From NCBI RefSeq assembly GCF_011250555.1, contig NZ_JAANMZ010000047.1, positions 1 to 34,663 of the forward strand: 34,663 nucleotides of DNA, written 5' to 3'. A program made the translations under genes and the position numbers. Origin of the DNA: Bacillus sp. MM2020_4. GTDB lineage: Bacteria; Bacillota; Bacilli; Bacillales; Cytobacillaceae. The first letter of the stretch is position 1. Every line of letters begins with the position of its first letter. The notes beneath the pieces were generated by a model. The model did not search any database. It was given only the letters and a program-made list of their open reading frames with translations, and was not told the origin of the DNA. This document shows positions 8,371 through 16,267 of this stretch, in pieces.

Positions 8371-8401
8371 AAAATAAAAAGCCTTACTTTAATGTAAGAC
8401 T
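8371..8401 (-). terminator. Terminator of the tetR-like gene
   Basis: Leftward strand: AGTCTTAC (8401-8394), 6-nt loop, GTAAGGCT (8387-8380), then TTTTTATTTT. The 8-bp stem includes one G-U pair. It lies 70 nt after the regulator stop and just upstream of the germination promoter, so it insulates the two transcription units. Confidence 0.8.
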
Positions 8402-8471
8402 TTCCGCTACTCCACTTCTCCAGGTATCTCTTGTCTTTCTTTTAGATACTTTCTCCCTAGAATCTGACCGT

Positions 8472-9062
8472 TTATCTCTTTTGATTTTGAATAAAGGAAA
8501 TAATATCAATATATAGGCTGGTCATTTCTTGAGGGGTTTTATCTAAACCATTTTGAACCCATTGTTCAATTAATCCTAAAAAAGCAGACGTGATAAAGGA
8601 TAAAAAATATTCCAGTGGAACGTTTAAATGGGCTTTAATACTTTTATTTTTCTCTAAATTAACACGCACTTTTTCTGAAAAGGCATCTCTAAGTCGAATG
8701 TGAAAACCTGCTCTGCCATGATTGCTTAAAAATATCCTCAATATTGGCGAATGTAATTCAATCACGCTGAATAACGTAGCGGCCAAATGCTCTTGTTCTT
8801 TTTCAAGTGTTTGAGTAGAGGAATAGCGAGATTGTAATTCATCTATATGATTTCCTATTTCCGCAAACAACTGCTGCTCTATTTGGTCAAGTAAATCGAA
8901 TTTATCAATAAAGTGTAAATAAAATGTCCCGCGATTGATTTGTGCTATCTTCGTAATATCGCCTATCGTAATCGATTCAAACGGCTTTTGCTCTAATATT
9001 TGCAAAAATGACCTTTGAATTAGCTCCTTCGTTTTCCGATTCTTCTCTATATAAATACTCAA
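8472..9062 (-). CDS. TetR/AcrR family transcriptional regulator
   Basis: Protein of 196 residues. The N-terminal helix-turn-helix (about residues 10-55) reads TKELIQRSFLQILEQKPFES, ITIGDITKIAQINRGTFYLHF and then DKFDLLDQI, a canonical TetR_N domain. The C-terminal ligand domain resembles those of DhaS/YhgD-like TetR proteins. The start is TTG at 9062, required because the nearby ATG is out of frame and stops at once; GAAGGTGAT precedes it. The gene is divergent from a YhgE/Pip-like membrane gene across a 127-bp spacer with inverted repeats, so I infer that it represses itself and that neighbour. The ligand is unknown. Confidence 0.85.
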   Translation of the reverse strand: MSIYIEKNRKTKELIQRSFLQILEQKPFESITIGDITKIAQINRGTFYLHFIDKFDLLDQIEQQLFAEIGNHIDELQSRYSSTQTLEKEQEHLAATLFSVIELHSPILRIFLSNHGRAGFHIRLRDAFSEKVRVNLEKNKSIKAHLNVPLEYFLSFITSAFLGLIEQWVQNGLDKTPQEMTSLYIDIISFIQNQKR

Positions 9063-9086
9063 TACATCACCTTCTTCTCAAAATAC

Positions 9087-9165
9087 AACAACCTCTGTCC
9101 GTTTGTTCATTGCTTTAGATACTCCCTGATTATAAGATATTTATGTACTACTAAACAACATGTTG
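9087..9165. promoter_or_regulatory. Candidate TetR operators in the divergent promoter region
   Basis: Two inverted repeats lie in the spacer: AACAAC (9087-9092) facing GTTTGTT (9101-9107), and the perfect 10-bp palindrome CAACATGTTG (9156-9165) just before the GGGAG ribosome binding site of the rightward gene. Either could bind the adjacent TetR-type regulator. No strong sigma-A promoter could be fixed. Confidence 0.4.
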
Positions 9166-9189
9166 AAAATTCAGAGGGAGTGAAATTAA

Positions 9190-10332
9190 GTGATATTATT
9201 TAAAGAAAAGTTAGCATGGGCAGCTCCCATTGCTGTAATATTGATCATCGCACTATTCTCTTTAAACTTATTTGCGCAAGGAAATCCACAAGTGAAGAAT
9301 CTTCCCGTTGCACTTATAGTGAATGATGAGGGCGATCATGTAGACGCTGTAAAATCAGCCATTGGACAAATGCGTAAAGGCATTGATGGCAAGGAACCAA
9401 TGTTAGCTTTTACAAATGAAAAAGAAGCAGATATTGAAGATTTATTTGATGATAAAAAGTACTATGCTGCTTTAGTTATTCCTGAAGGTTATAATGATAG
9501 ACTACAAAACGCCATAAATAACAACGCTGCTGCAACTTTGAAGGTATATATTAACCAAGGTTTTAACATGACTGGTGCAAACTATGCGAAGACGGCTTTA
9601 AACGGTTTCATTACGCAATTAAGTAACCAATATTCTAAGAACTTTATCGCACAAATGCAGGGGCAGCAACTGGATGCGAACCAAGCATCTGTACTTGTGA
9701 ACCCGATTGTACCTGAAGAAAAAGTATCCAATGCCATTACTGCCTCTACAGCAAATGGGAGTGCGCCAACATTAATGGCGGTGCCCGCTTGGGTTGGTGC
9801 ACTAATCGGTGGTTTCATTGTGTTTTTAGCAACATCAAACATCTTTAAGAAACAATTGTTAACACGTAAACAAACAGTACGCCTAATGGGCGGACAAGTC
9901 TTATTTGGTGTTATTATTGCGCTATTCTCGGGCTTTACAGTTGCAACGCTTGCAAAGATCGCTGGTATTAACATGCCAAGCTACTTCTTAGTTGCATTCT
10001 TTGTATCATTTGCCGCATTCTGTTTCTACTTATTAGTCTCAGCTATTACGGCATGGATTGGCAAACCTGCCATTACATTATTTATGGTGGTTATGCTATT
10101 AGGTATGGGTGTTCTTATGACACCGCAAGAAATGCTTCCAAGCTTCTTCGTAAACTTTATTCGTCCATGGGTACCTCTTCGCTTTGCTTCTGAAGGGTTA
10201 AGGGAAATCTTCTACTTCGGTAGCAGCTTTTACACTGGTGGTTCATTCAACACGATTTTAGGAATGGGTATTGGAGGCCTAGTCATTTACCTACTATCTA
10301 TTTTCAAACCAGCACGTGGGCAAAAAAGCTAA
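9190..10332 (+). CDS. YhgE/Pip-like (ABC-2 type / DUF3533-like) membrane protein
   Basis: Protein of 380 residues. It has one membrane segment at residues 8-30, an extracytoplasmic domain of about 170 residues, then about five membrane segments from residue 200. The start of the soluble domain (KNLPVALIVNDEGDHV then LAFTNEKEADIEDLFDDKKYYAALVIPEGY) matches the YhgE/Pip and ABC-2 permease pattern. B. subtilis YhgE is about twice this size, so this is the short form. GTG start at 9190 after AGAGGGAG. With a divergent TetR gene it mirrors yhgD-yhgE, which suggests an inducible membrane-stress or drug-export role. No ATPase is adjacent, and transport activity is unproven. Confidence 0.75.
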   Translation: MILFKEKLAWAAPIAVILIIALFSLNLFAQGNPQVKNLPVALIVNDEGDHVDAVKSAIGQMRKGIDGKEPMLAFTNEKEADIEDLFDDKKYYAALVIPEGYNDRLQNAINNNAAATLKVYINQGFNMTGANYAKTALNGFITQLSNQYSKNFIAQMQGQQLDANQASVLVNPIVPEEKVSNAITASTANGSAPTLMAVPAWVGALIGGFIVFLATSNIFKKQLLTRKQTVRLMGGQVLFGVIIALFSGFTVATLAKIAGINMPSYFLVAFFVSFAAFCFYLLVSAITAWIGKPAITLFMVVMLLGMGVLMTPQEMLPSFFVNFIRPWVPLRFASEGLREIFYFGSSFYTGGSFNTILGMGIGGLVIYLLSIFKPARGQKS

Positions 10333-10340
10333 ATTGAAAA

Positions 10341-10385
10341 ACCAAAAAAGTTATTTTGCATTAGATGCAAAGTAACTTTTTTGGT
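10341..10385. terminator. Bidirectional terminator
   Basis: A 20-bp stem with one G-U pair (10341-10360 with 10366-10385) and a 5-nt TTAGA loop. The outer A/T tracts give T runs in both directions, so it ends the YhgE/Pip-like gene and the convergent LysR gene. Confidence 0.9.
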
Positions 10386-10436
10386 AGATAAAGAACACGA
10401 TCTACTTATTGATAGGAAACGGTATATGAAAGCCCC

Positions 10437-11351
10437 CTATCCTTTTCTCACAATAATAGATTGATAGCTATTAAATAATTTGATTGAAAAATTCTTTGTG
10501 AATTCCTGCGCCTCGTGAATGAATGCATGTAGAGCGGGATTCGTGAATTCGGTCGATCGAACCTCCAGGCCTAAATTCTGGTATACCTGTGGGCTTAAAT
10601 AAGAGGCCGTAACTCTGGATAAGGCTGAAGGGATGGAAAGCTCCGGGAGAATCGAATTTCCTACCCCTTCCTGAACCATGGCAATAATAGTGGCAATATC
10701 ACTGACTTCAAATTGAACATTCGGAGAGAATCCTTGTTCCTTAAAAATGGATCGAATAACATGATTGCATTCCTTTGGCATGATGAAGGGTTCACTGGCA
10801 ATATCCTTTACCTGAATTAATGATTGATGGCTCATAGGATGGTCTTCCGGGACAAAAACGACCATTTTATCCTGGAGTAAGGGGATAAATTCAAATTCCC
10901 GCTTTTCCTCCGTCACCACCACAACATCCACTACGGATAATTTAAGCCAATTTTTTACTTCTTCCACACTCCCTTCATAGAGAACCACTTCTACCCCCGG
11001 AAATCGTTTCTTAAAAGAACTAATCAATCCCGGTAATAGCTTCGACGATATACCTGAAATACTTCCGATTCTGATTGTTCCTGATTCAAGTTCGGTAATT
11101 CCGGTTGCTTCATTGATAATCTTGGTTTTAATTGCGATTAACTCGAGAATCAAACCCGTGATGCGTTCGCCGATTTTAGTTAGGGTAATCCCGTTTCTGC
11201 TTCGGTTCAATAATTTTACATTTAATGCTGATTCCAATGCAGCTACGGCCTGACTGACGGCGGATTGGGAGAGTCCAATTTGTTCACCAGCCTTGGTAAA
11301 ACTTTTTGTTTCCACTACCTTTACGAAAACCTCTAATTGAAATAGAGTCAT
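10437..11351 (-). CDS. LysR family transcriptional regulator
   Basis: Protein of 304 residues, the standard LysR length. The N-terminal winged HTH (residues 1-60) reads FQLEVFVKVVETKSFTKAGE, then LSQSAVSQAVAALESALNVKLLNRS. The effector domain starts near residue 90 (GTIRIGSISGISSKLLPGLI) and continues to the end. The ATG at 11351 has GAGGTG upstream. It is divergent from a thioredoxin gene across 122 bp that contain an inverted repeat, so control of that gene is likely. I cannot assign it to a named regulator; the coinducer is unknown. Confidence 0.88.
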   Translation of the reverse strand: MTLFQLEVFVKVVETKSFTKAGEQIGLSQSAVSQAVAALESALNVKLLNRSRNGITLTKIGERITGLILELIAIKTKIINEATGITELESGTIRIGSISGISSKLLPGLISSFKKRFPGVEVVLYEGSVEEVKNWLKLSVVDVVVVTEEKREFEFIPLLQDKMVVFVPEDHPMSHQSLIQVKDIASEPFIMPKECNHVIRSIFKEQGFSPNVQFEVSDIATIIAMVQEGVGNSILPELSIPSALSRVTASYLSPQVYQNLGLEVRSTEFTNPALHAFIHEAQEFTKNFSIKLFNSYQSIIVRKG

Positions 11352-11371
11352 AGAGCACCTCAGCTTTATGC

Positions 11372-11418
11372 ATTAGTAATAACTTATTTATATCATTCAA
11401 AGTATTAATTTTACTAAT
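11372..11418. promoter_or_regulatory. Inverted repeat in the lysR-thioredoxin divergent promoter region
   Basis: ATTAGTAA at 11372-11379 and its exact complement TTACTAAT at 11411-11418 flank the middle of the divergent spacer, 39 bp apart. LysR proteins bind paired sites in such spacers, so these are candidate operator arms. The region is AT-rich, so chance cannot be excluded. Confidence 0.4.
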
Positions 11419-11473
11419 AGTATAACCCATCATATACTACATACAAAAGACAATGGGAAAGGGGAAGAAAATC

Positions 11474-11794
11474 ATGAGTTTATTACAAGCAGAGGGACAG
11501 CAAATTTATAAGGAAATTCAAACAAGTCGGTCTGTGCTGGTCGATTGCTGGGCACCATGGTGTCCGCCTTGCAGATTAATTGGAGCCGTTTTGGAGGAAA
11601 TTGATTTAGAATTTGATGTAAAAATTGTAAAGGTAAATGCGGATGAAAGTCTAGAGTTTATCAGTGAGTTTCAGGTAATGGGTTTACCAACATTATTACT
11701 TTTTCAAGATGGTCATTTGGTAAAAAGGATCACTGGTTTTCAACCTAAGGACCTACTAGTTAAAACCCTTAAAAATTCAGGAATCATTGTATAA
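11474..11794 (+). CDS. Thioredoxin family protein with WCPPC active site
   Basis: Single thioredoxin domain, 106 residues, cytoplasmic (no signal peptide). The active site is CWAPWCPPCRLIG, with redox cysteines at residues 30 and 33; canonical TrxA has WCGPC. An additional Cys sits at residue 25 where TrxA usually has Phe. The cis-Pro loop is MGLPTLLLF. The start is the ATG at 11474, which has AAAGGGGAAG upstream; an in-frame ATG at 11453 has no ribosome binding site. The CPPC motif should shift the redox potential away from that of TrxA, so a specialised reductant rather than the housekeeping thioredoxin is likely. It is probably controlled by the divergent LysR. Confidence 0.85.
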   Translation: MSLLQAEGQQIYKEIQTSRSVLVDCWAPWCPPCRLIGAVLEEIDLEFDVKIVKVNADESLEFISEFQVMGLPTLLLFQDGHLVKRITGFQPKDLLVKTLKNSGIIV

Positions 11795-11796
11795 AC

Positions 11797-11991
11797 GGGC
11801 CTCCCTAATTTCGCAGTGGTTTCTTGAAGGGTAGCAAGAAACGTTCCTTTATTAGGGAAAATTGCCCATAAACTTTCTTCAATCGAAAGTTGTTCTAAAT
11901 CATCGAATGGATTTCCTTTTGTCGTTGCAAATCCAATTTCCTCCCCTTTAATGATATGGATGTTTTCGGTTCCATTGGGAATAGTAGGATA
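11797..11991 (-). pseudogene. Remnant of an AraC/GyrI-like effector-binding domain
   Basis: An open stretch on the minus strand between thioredoxin and the second receptor operon encodes peptides such as IHIIKGEEIGFATTKGNPFD and IEESLWAIFPNKGTFLATLQ. The WAIFPxKGxFxxxLQ pattern resembles the small-molecule-binding (GyrI-like) domain at the C-terminus of many AraC regulators. It has an in-frame stop at 11994-11992, no start or ribosome binding site, no DNA-binding domain and no domain end: the frame runs into the antisense of the thioredoxin gene. I read it as a gene relic. It overlaps the upstream region of the rightward germination operon. Confidence 0.5.
11819..11850 (+). terminator. Possible weak terminator of the thioredoxin gene
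   Basis: An 8-bp stem (GTTTCTTG 11819-11826 / CAAGAAAC 11835-11842) with an 8-nt loop is followed by GTTCCTTTATT. It is nested inside CCCTAAT (11803-11809) / ATTAGGG (11851-11857). The T tract is poor. Confidence 0.35.
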
Positions 11992-12049
11992 TTATTGGTA
12001 TATTTTGCAAAGTTTATATATTAAAGACAACAAGGGGGCCAAGGTCTGT

Positions 12050-13651
12050 ATGATTAAAAAAAAGGCTCAGAAGCACTCGTTTAATCAAAGGATCTTAAAG
12101 GATATTGAATGGACAAATTCAATTCCTTCAAATGTTCAAAATGAAAATATCAACACTGAACTCATGATCAACGAGAAAGTTCTTAGAGATACCTTTCACG
12201 GTTGTTCGGACGTCATATTTCGTTTAGTTGACATCAACAGAGGCAGCAAATTACTTTTCATTTACATGGATGGGTTAAGCGATACAAAGACCCTGGAGAA
12301 GGTTGTATTACAACCAATTATGTACAATGGACTTCCTAACTCATTTGATAAAACTCATAGAGTAGAACAAATCATCGAACACCAACTTATTGCTATTTCA
12401 CAGGTCCAGAAGGTTTCGGGAATTTCAGATGTGGTTAATGGAATTTTAAAGGGCAGTGTCGCCCTTTTAGTGGATGGAGCAAATACGGCCTTAGTCACGG
12501 ATCTTAAAGAATTTGAAAAACGAAATATTGAAGAACCTTCTGCTGAATCCACTATCCGTGGACCTAGGGACGGGTTTACTGAGACCTTGCGAATTAATAC
12601 AAGCCTTGTTCGCAGGCGGATCCGCAGTGTAAAGCTCAAAATGGAATCCTATACGATTGGTCAATTATCTCAGACGGATATTGTCATCGCCTATATTGCT
12701 GGAATTGTCCCCATTTCTATCCTGGAGGAAGTCCAAAAAAGAATTCGCGGAATCCAAATCGATGGGGTCATGGAATCGAGTTATATTGAGGAATTCATTG
12801 AGGATTTCACTGGATCACCATTCCCACAGATTCAAAATAGCGAACGGCCAGACGTGATCTGTTCCAGTTTATTAGAAGGGAAAGTGGCCATTTTTGTCGA
12901 CAATACTCCCTTTGTATTAGTGGTTCCCATGACATTTTGGAGTGGCTTACAAGCCGCGGATGATTATTACGAACGGTCTATCTATACAAGTTTCATTCGG
13001 ATTATTCGCCTTTGTTTATTTAACATTGCCTTGCTTTTTCCATCCTTGTTTGTGGCCACCATCACCTATCATCCACAACTAATCCCTACCACCTTATTAA
13101 TTAGTATCGCTGGCGCAAGGGAAGGAGTACCATTCCCTACTGTCATTGAGACCTTGTTGATGGAATTTATGTTTGAAGGTCTTCGTGAAGCGGGAATACG
13201 GTTACCAAAGCCCGTTGGCTCTGCTGTTAGTATTGTGGGAGCTCTTGTCATTGGCCAGGCCGCTGTACAGGCAGGTATCGTATCTGCTCCTGTAGTAATT
13301 GTTGTCTCTACAACTGGTATTGCATCGTTTGCCATCCCGCGATACAACCTAGGGACTTCCTACCGGTTTCTCCGCTTTCCGATGTTGGTATTGGCAGGAA
13401 CACTCGGATTATACGGAATTGTAATGGGCGTTTTTTGTATCCTTATCCATCTACTTAAACTTCGTTCGTTCGGAGTTCCCTATTTGAGTCCAGTATCACC
13501 ACTTATCCTTAAAGATTTAAAGGATGTATTTATTCGGGTACCTAGATGGGGCATGATTAACCGCCCATCATTCAGCTCAACAGCAAATAAAAAACGTACT
13601 TTTGAAGGGCAACAACAAAATCCAAATACGGGGGATCAGACGGATGAATAA
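12050..13651 (+). CDS. Spore germinant receptor A subunit (GerAA-type), locus 2
   Basis: Protein of 533 residues from the ATG at 12050. The reading frame extends upstream to an ATG at 11951, but that adds a hydrophobic stretch atypical of the family and has no ribosome binding site; AAGGGGG lies upstream of 12050, although at a long distance. Landmarks: STIRGPRDGFTETLRINTSL near the centre, IVIAYIAGIVP, and the membrane-half signature FEGLREAGIRLPKPVGSAVS followed by IVGALVIGQAAVQAG. The C-terminal tail is polar. It overlaps the C-subunit start by 8 nt. It is clearly homologous to, but well diverged from, the locus 1 A subunit, so the two receptors probably sense different germinants. No convincing sigma-G promoter was found. 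Confidence 0.9.
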   Translation: MIKKKAQKHSFNQRILKDIEWTNSIPSNVQNENINTELMINEKVLRDTFHGCSDVIFRLVDINRGSKLLFIYMDGLSDTKTLEKVVLQPIMYNGLPNSFDKTHRVEQIIEHQLIAISQVQKVSGISDVVNGILKGSVALLVDGANTALVTDLKEFEKRNIEEPSAESTIRGPRDGFTETLRINTSLVRRRIRSVKLKMESYTIGQLSQTDIVIAYIAGIVPISILEEVQKRIRGIQIDGVMESSYIEEFIEDFTGSPFPQIQNSERPDVICSSLLEGKVAIFVDNTPFVLVVPMTFWSGLQAADDYYERSIYTSFIRIIRLCLFNIALLFPSLFVATITYHPQLIPTTLLISIAGAREGVPFPTVIETLLMEFMFEGLREAGIRLPKPVGSAVSIVGALVIGQAAVQAGIVSAPVVIVVSTTGIASFAIPRYNLGTSYRFLRFPMLVLAGTLGLYGIVMGVFCILIHLLKLRSFGVPYLSPVSPLILKDLKDVFIRVPRWGMINRPSFSSTANKKRTFEGQQQNPNTGDQTDE

Positions 13652-14810
13652 GAAATTACTCCTCTTTTTCATTATTGTACACCCCATCTTCATCCTCTCT
13701 GGTTGTTGGGATAGTATGGAGTTGAACGAACGGGCTATTGAACTCGCATGGGGGATTGATCAAGCAGAGAACAAAGGGATTCAGATTAGTACACAGGTTA
13801 TCATTCCTTCCAAAATAAGGGGAGGAGATAGCGGCAGTGGTGGAAGCCAAGGCAAAGCCTATTATGTCGAAACAGGTAATGGGAAGGATACACTCGATGC
13901 CGTTCAACAAATGCAGACAAAGCTGTCTCGACAAATATTTCGCGGTCAACGACGGGTTATCGTCGTTGGAGAAGAACTGGCCAGAAATGGAATCAAAGAT
14001 ATGTTAGATACCTATACTCGGGATCCAAGCATCAATTTACTGACAGATATCTTTGTTATCAAAGGTGGGACTGCCAAGGATTTTCTTCAAACCTCGCATC
14101 CCTTAGAGGTTATACCTGCCGTAGGGGCTTTAAAAGAATATTACCAGATAGGGTCTTTAAAAGAGGTAGGATTTCTAAACTTTTTGCTTTTTGCATCTAG
14201 TGAGAAAAGCTGTCCAACTATGGCCGCGATTGCATCATCTAACTCTTCTTCACTCGGACAGAAAGCAAATGGCTTTCGAATTGCAGGGACGGGAATATTT
14301 AATAAAGACTTGAAATTAAAAGGCTACCTAAATGTATTAGAAGGAAAATCACTGCGCTGGGCAACTGGAAACCTAGATTTTCTGACGATCACATCACGTG
14401 TACCCAATAAAAAAGGACATGTTAGTATAGATCTTAACAAAGTGGGTAGTAAGATTAAGCCCATCATAAAAAGGAACCGTATTCGATTTCTTGTCACCCT
14501 AACAGGGCAAGGCGCTATTCGGGAAAACAACACAAGTTTAGACCTCACCCAGGTTAAAAATGTCGCCATTGTTAAAAAGGCATTAGAGAAACAAGCTGAA
14601 GAAAATGTTCGAAACACCATTACTAAGGTGCAAAAAGAGTATGGTACGGATATCTTCGGGTTTAGTGATGTCATTAAACGAAAAAATTTACGTCGTTGGA
14701 AGTCTTTAAAGAAAAACTGGGACAAAGAATTCTCTGAAGCTGAGGTAACTGTAAAAGCAAACTTAACTGTTCGAAAGATTGGAGTAACAGGGAAATCATT
14801 AATTAAATGA
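13644..14810 (+). CDS. Spore germinant receptor C subunit (GerAC-type lipoprotein), locus 2
   Basis: Protein of 388 residues. ATG 13644 is chosen because GGGGGA lies upstream and the signal peptide then starts correctly (MNKKLLLFFIIVHPIFILSG then C). The lipobox is ILSGC. The next block, WDSMELNERAIELAWGIDQ, is the classic Ger(x)C opening (CWDxxELN). Later blocks include QKANGFRIAGTGIFNKDLKL and the central LEGKSLRWATG. It is longer than the locus 1 C subunit. It overlaps the A gene and is followed by the B gene after 110 nt. The product would sit on the outer face of the spore inner membrane. Confidence 0.92.
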   Translation: MNKKLLLFFIIVHPIFILSGCWDSMELNERAIELAWGIDQAENKGIQISTQVIIPSKIRGGDSGSGGSQGKAYYVETGNGKDTLDAVQQMQTKLSRQIFRGQRRVIVVGEELARNGIKDMLDTYTRDPSINLLTDIFVIKGGTAKDFLQTSHPLEVIPAVGALKEYYQIGSLKEVGFLNFLLFASSEKSCPTMAAIASSNSSSLGQKANGFRIAGTGIFNKDLKLKGYLNVLEGKSLRWATGNLDFLTITSRVPNKKGHVSIDLNKVGSKIKPIIKRNRIRFLVTLTGQGAIRENNTSLDLTQVKNVAIVKKALEKQAEENVRNTITKVQKEYGTDIFGFSDVIKRKNLRRWKSLKKNWDKEFSEAEVTVKANLTVRKIGVTGKSLIK

Positions 14811-14920
14811 GCATGAAAAACGCTATGAGACTTCATCGCTACTTGGAACAAGACCTACTTCCGTTTACTTAAAAGGATTCCACTTTTTCCTGAATTCCCT
14901 CAAATCCAAGGAGGAAAATT

Positions 14921-16036
14921 ATGAATAAGATTTCTATCTACCAACTTTTTACTATTACCTTTATTTTTCAATTAGGAACAACTGTTATATTCGGCTTTGG
15001 AGGTTCAGCCGAACGTGATGCATGGATTGGCCAACTTGGATCATTGTGTCTTGGCATACTCGTTGTTCTCATATATACCACCTTAATGCGGATGAACCCA
15101 GGATTAACGCTTGTTGAGTGGTTTCCCGCGCAATTTGGACGCTGGATCGGGATACCCCTTTCATTTTTGTATCCTGTCTTATTTCTCTATCATGTGGGTA
15201 GAAGTCTTGCGGATATTAGAGATATGATTTCGACAACGATTTTATTCAACACTCCGTTGATCATAATTGAAGGAATATTTATTATCGTTATTGCCTACTG
15301 CATATACGGTGGAGTTGAGATCATTGGTCGGTTGGGAGAAATGTTTTTTCCTTTAGCTATCTTACTGTTTTTCATCCAGGTTCTATTTCTCTTTACTTCT
15401 GGTGTGATGCACCCACATAATTTACTACCTATCTTGGAAAATGGATGGACGCCTATTTGGGAGGTCATCTATCCTGGAGGCATCACTCAGCCTTTTGGAG
15501 AAACCATCGTCCTTTCTATGTTCTGGACAGATACTAAAAATCCCGAGAAGATCATGAAAACGGCTATTCTCGCTACCCTATTTTCTGGAGTGATCATCAC
15601 ATGCTGGGACATACTTGCCATTGCCGTATTTGGAACGATGTTTTCACACTTTCTCTATCCACTCTACACCTTAATGGGTACCATTAGCATTGGGAATTTT
15701 ATTGAAAACCTACAAATTGTCGGCATTTTATTCTTTATTTTGACAGCATTTTTAAAAGGACTCATGAATATGTTCGGAGCGTTAAAAGGGTTTCAACAAT
15801 GCTTAAGGATGAAGGATTTTCGTGTTTTGATCATTCCAGCAAGTATGATCGCTCTGTTCTTGGGAATGACCATGTCAAAAAACATCTCGGAACACGTCTA
15901 TTATCACCACATAAAAGTATTAGTCCCTTATGTATGGGTACCATTGTTTTTAATTTTACCTACCATCCTACTCATCGTGACATGGATTCGACAAAAACTT
16001 TTTAAGACCAAAACTCTAACTACCCGTACAGGATGA
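14921..16036 (+). CDS. Spore germinant receptor B subunit (GerAB-type permease), locus 2
   Basis: Integral membrane permease-like subunit, 371 residues, with about ten membrane segments. It opens with ISIYQLFTITFIFQLGTTVI, the usual GerAB start in which the first helix is broken (LGTT). A strong AAGGAGG lies 6-7 nt before the ATG. The gap of 110 nt after the C gene is longer than in locus 1, yet no terminator is visible there, so it should be cotranscribed. Together the three genes encode a complete A-C-B receptor. The germinant is unknown. Confidence 0.9.
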   Translation: MNKISIYQLFTITFIFQLGTTVIFGFGGSAERDAWIGQLGSLCLGILVVLIYTTLMRMNPGLTLVEWFPAQFGRWIGIPLSFLYPVLFLYHVGRSLADIRDMISTTILFNTPLIIIEGIFIIVIAYCIYGGVEIIGRLGEMFFPLAILLFFIQVLFLFTSGVMHPHNLLPILENGWTPIWEVIYPGGITQPFGETIVLSMFWTDTKNPEKIMKTAILATLFSGVIITCWDILAIAVFGTMFSHFLYPLYTLMGTISIGNFIENLQIVGILFFILTAFLKGLMNMFGALKGFQQCLRMKDFRVLIIPASMIALFLGMTMSKNISEHVYYHHIKVLVPYVWVPLFLILPTILLIVTWIRQKLFKTKTLTTRTG

Positions 16037-16210
16037 AGAATATAAATGCGATAACTGAAAATCTAAGGGAGACGGAACGTTCCCAATTTGCTACACTAGC
16101 AACCAAATCCTCTACCATTCTGTAAATTTACTTTTCTAAATTATTGATGTATAAAAAGCTAAATAAGCCTTTAAATAAGTAAATTTGGGAAATTACACTC
16201 TACTCTTACT

Positions 16211-16246
16211 AAAAAAAGGCGACCCATGAGAGATCGCCCTTTTAAA
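16211..16246 (-). terminator. Terminator of the arabinose operon
   Basis: Leftward strand: AAAAGGGCGA, an 11-nt loop, then TCGCC followed by TTTTTTT. The GC core is 5 bp, extended by A-T pairs. It lies 22-57 nt after the araA stop. T residues on the other side may help stop the convergent germination operon. Confidence 0.75.
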
Positions 16247-16267
16247 AAAAAGGAATCATATAAGGCA

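Noticed and set aside
11951..12049. Upstream extension of the second GerAA-like protein
   Set aside because: The extra 33 residues are hydrophobic and unlike the family N-terminus, and no ribosome binding site precedes 11951; ATG 12050 gives a normal start.
14813..14872. 19-codon open frame between the C and B genes of germination locus 2
   Set aside because: No ribosome binding site and no recognisable peptide; probably chance in the intercistronic gap.
16074..16083. Palindrome GGAACGTTCC after the second germination operon
   Set aside because: A single 10-bp palindrome with no adjacent promoter or T tract; no function can be supported.
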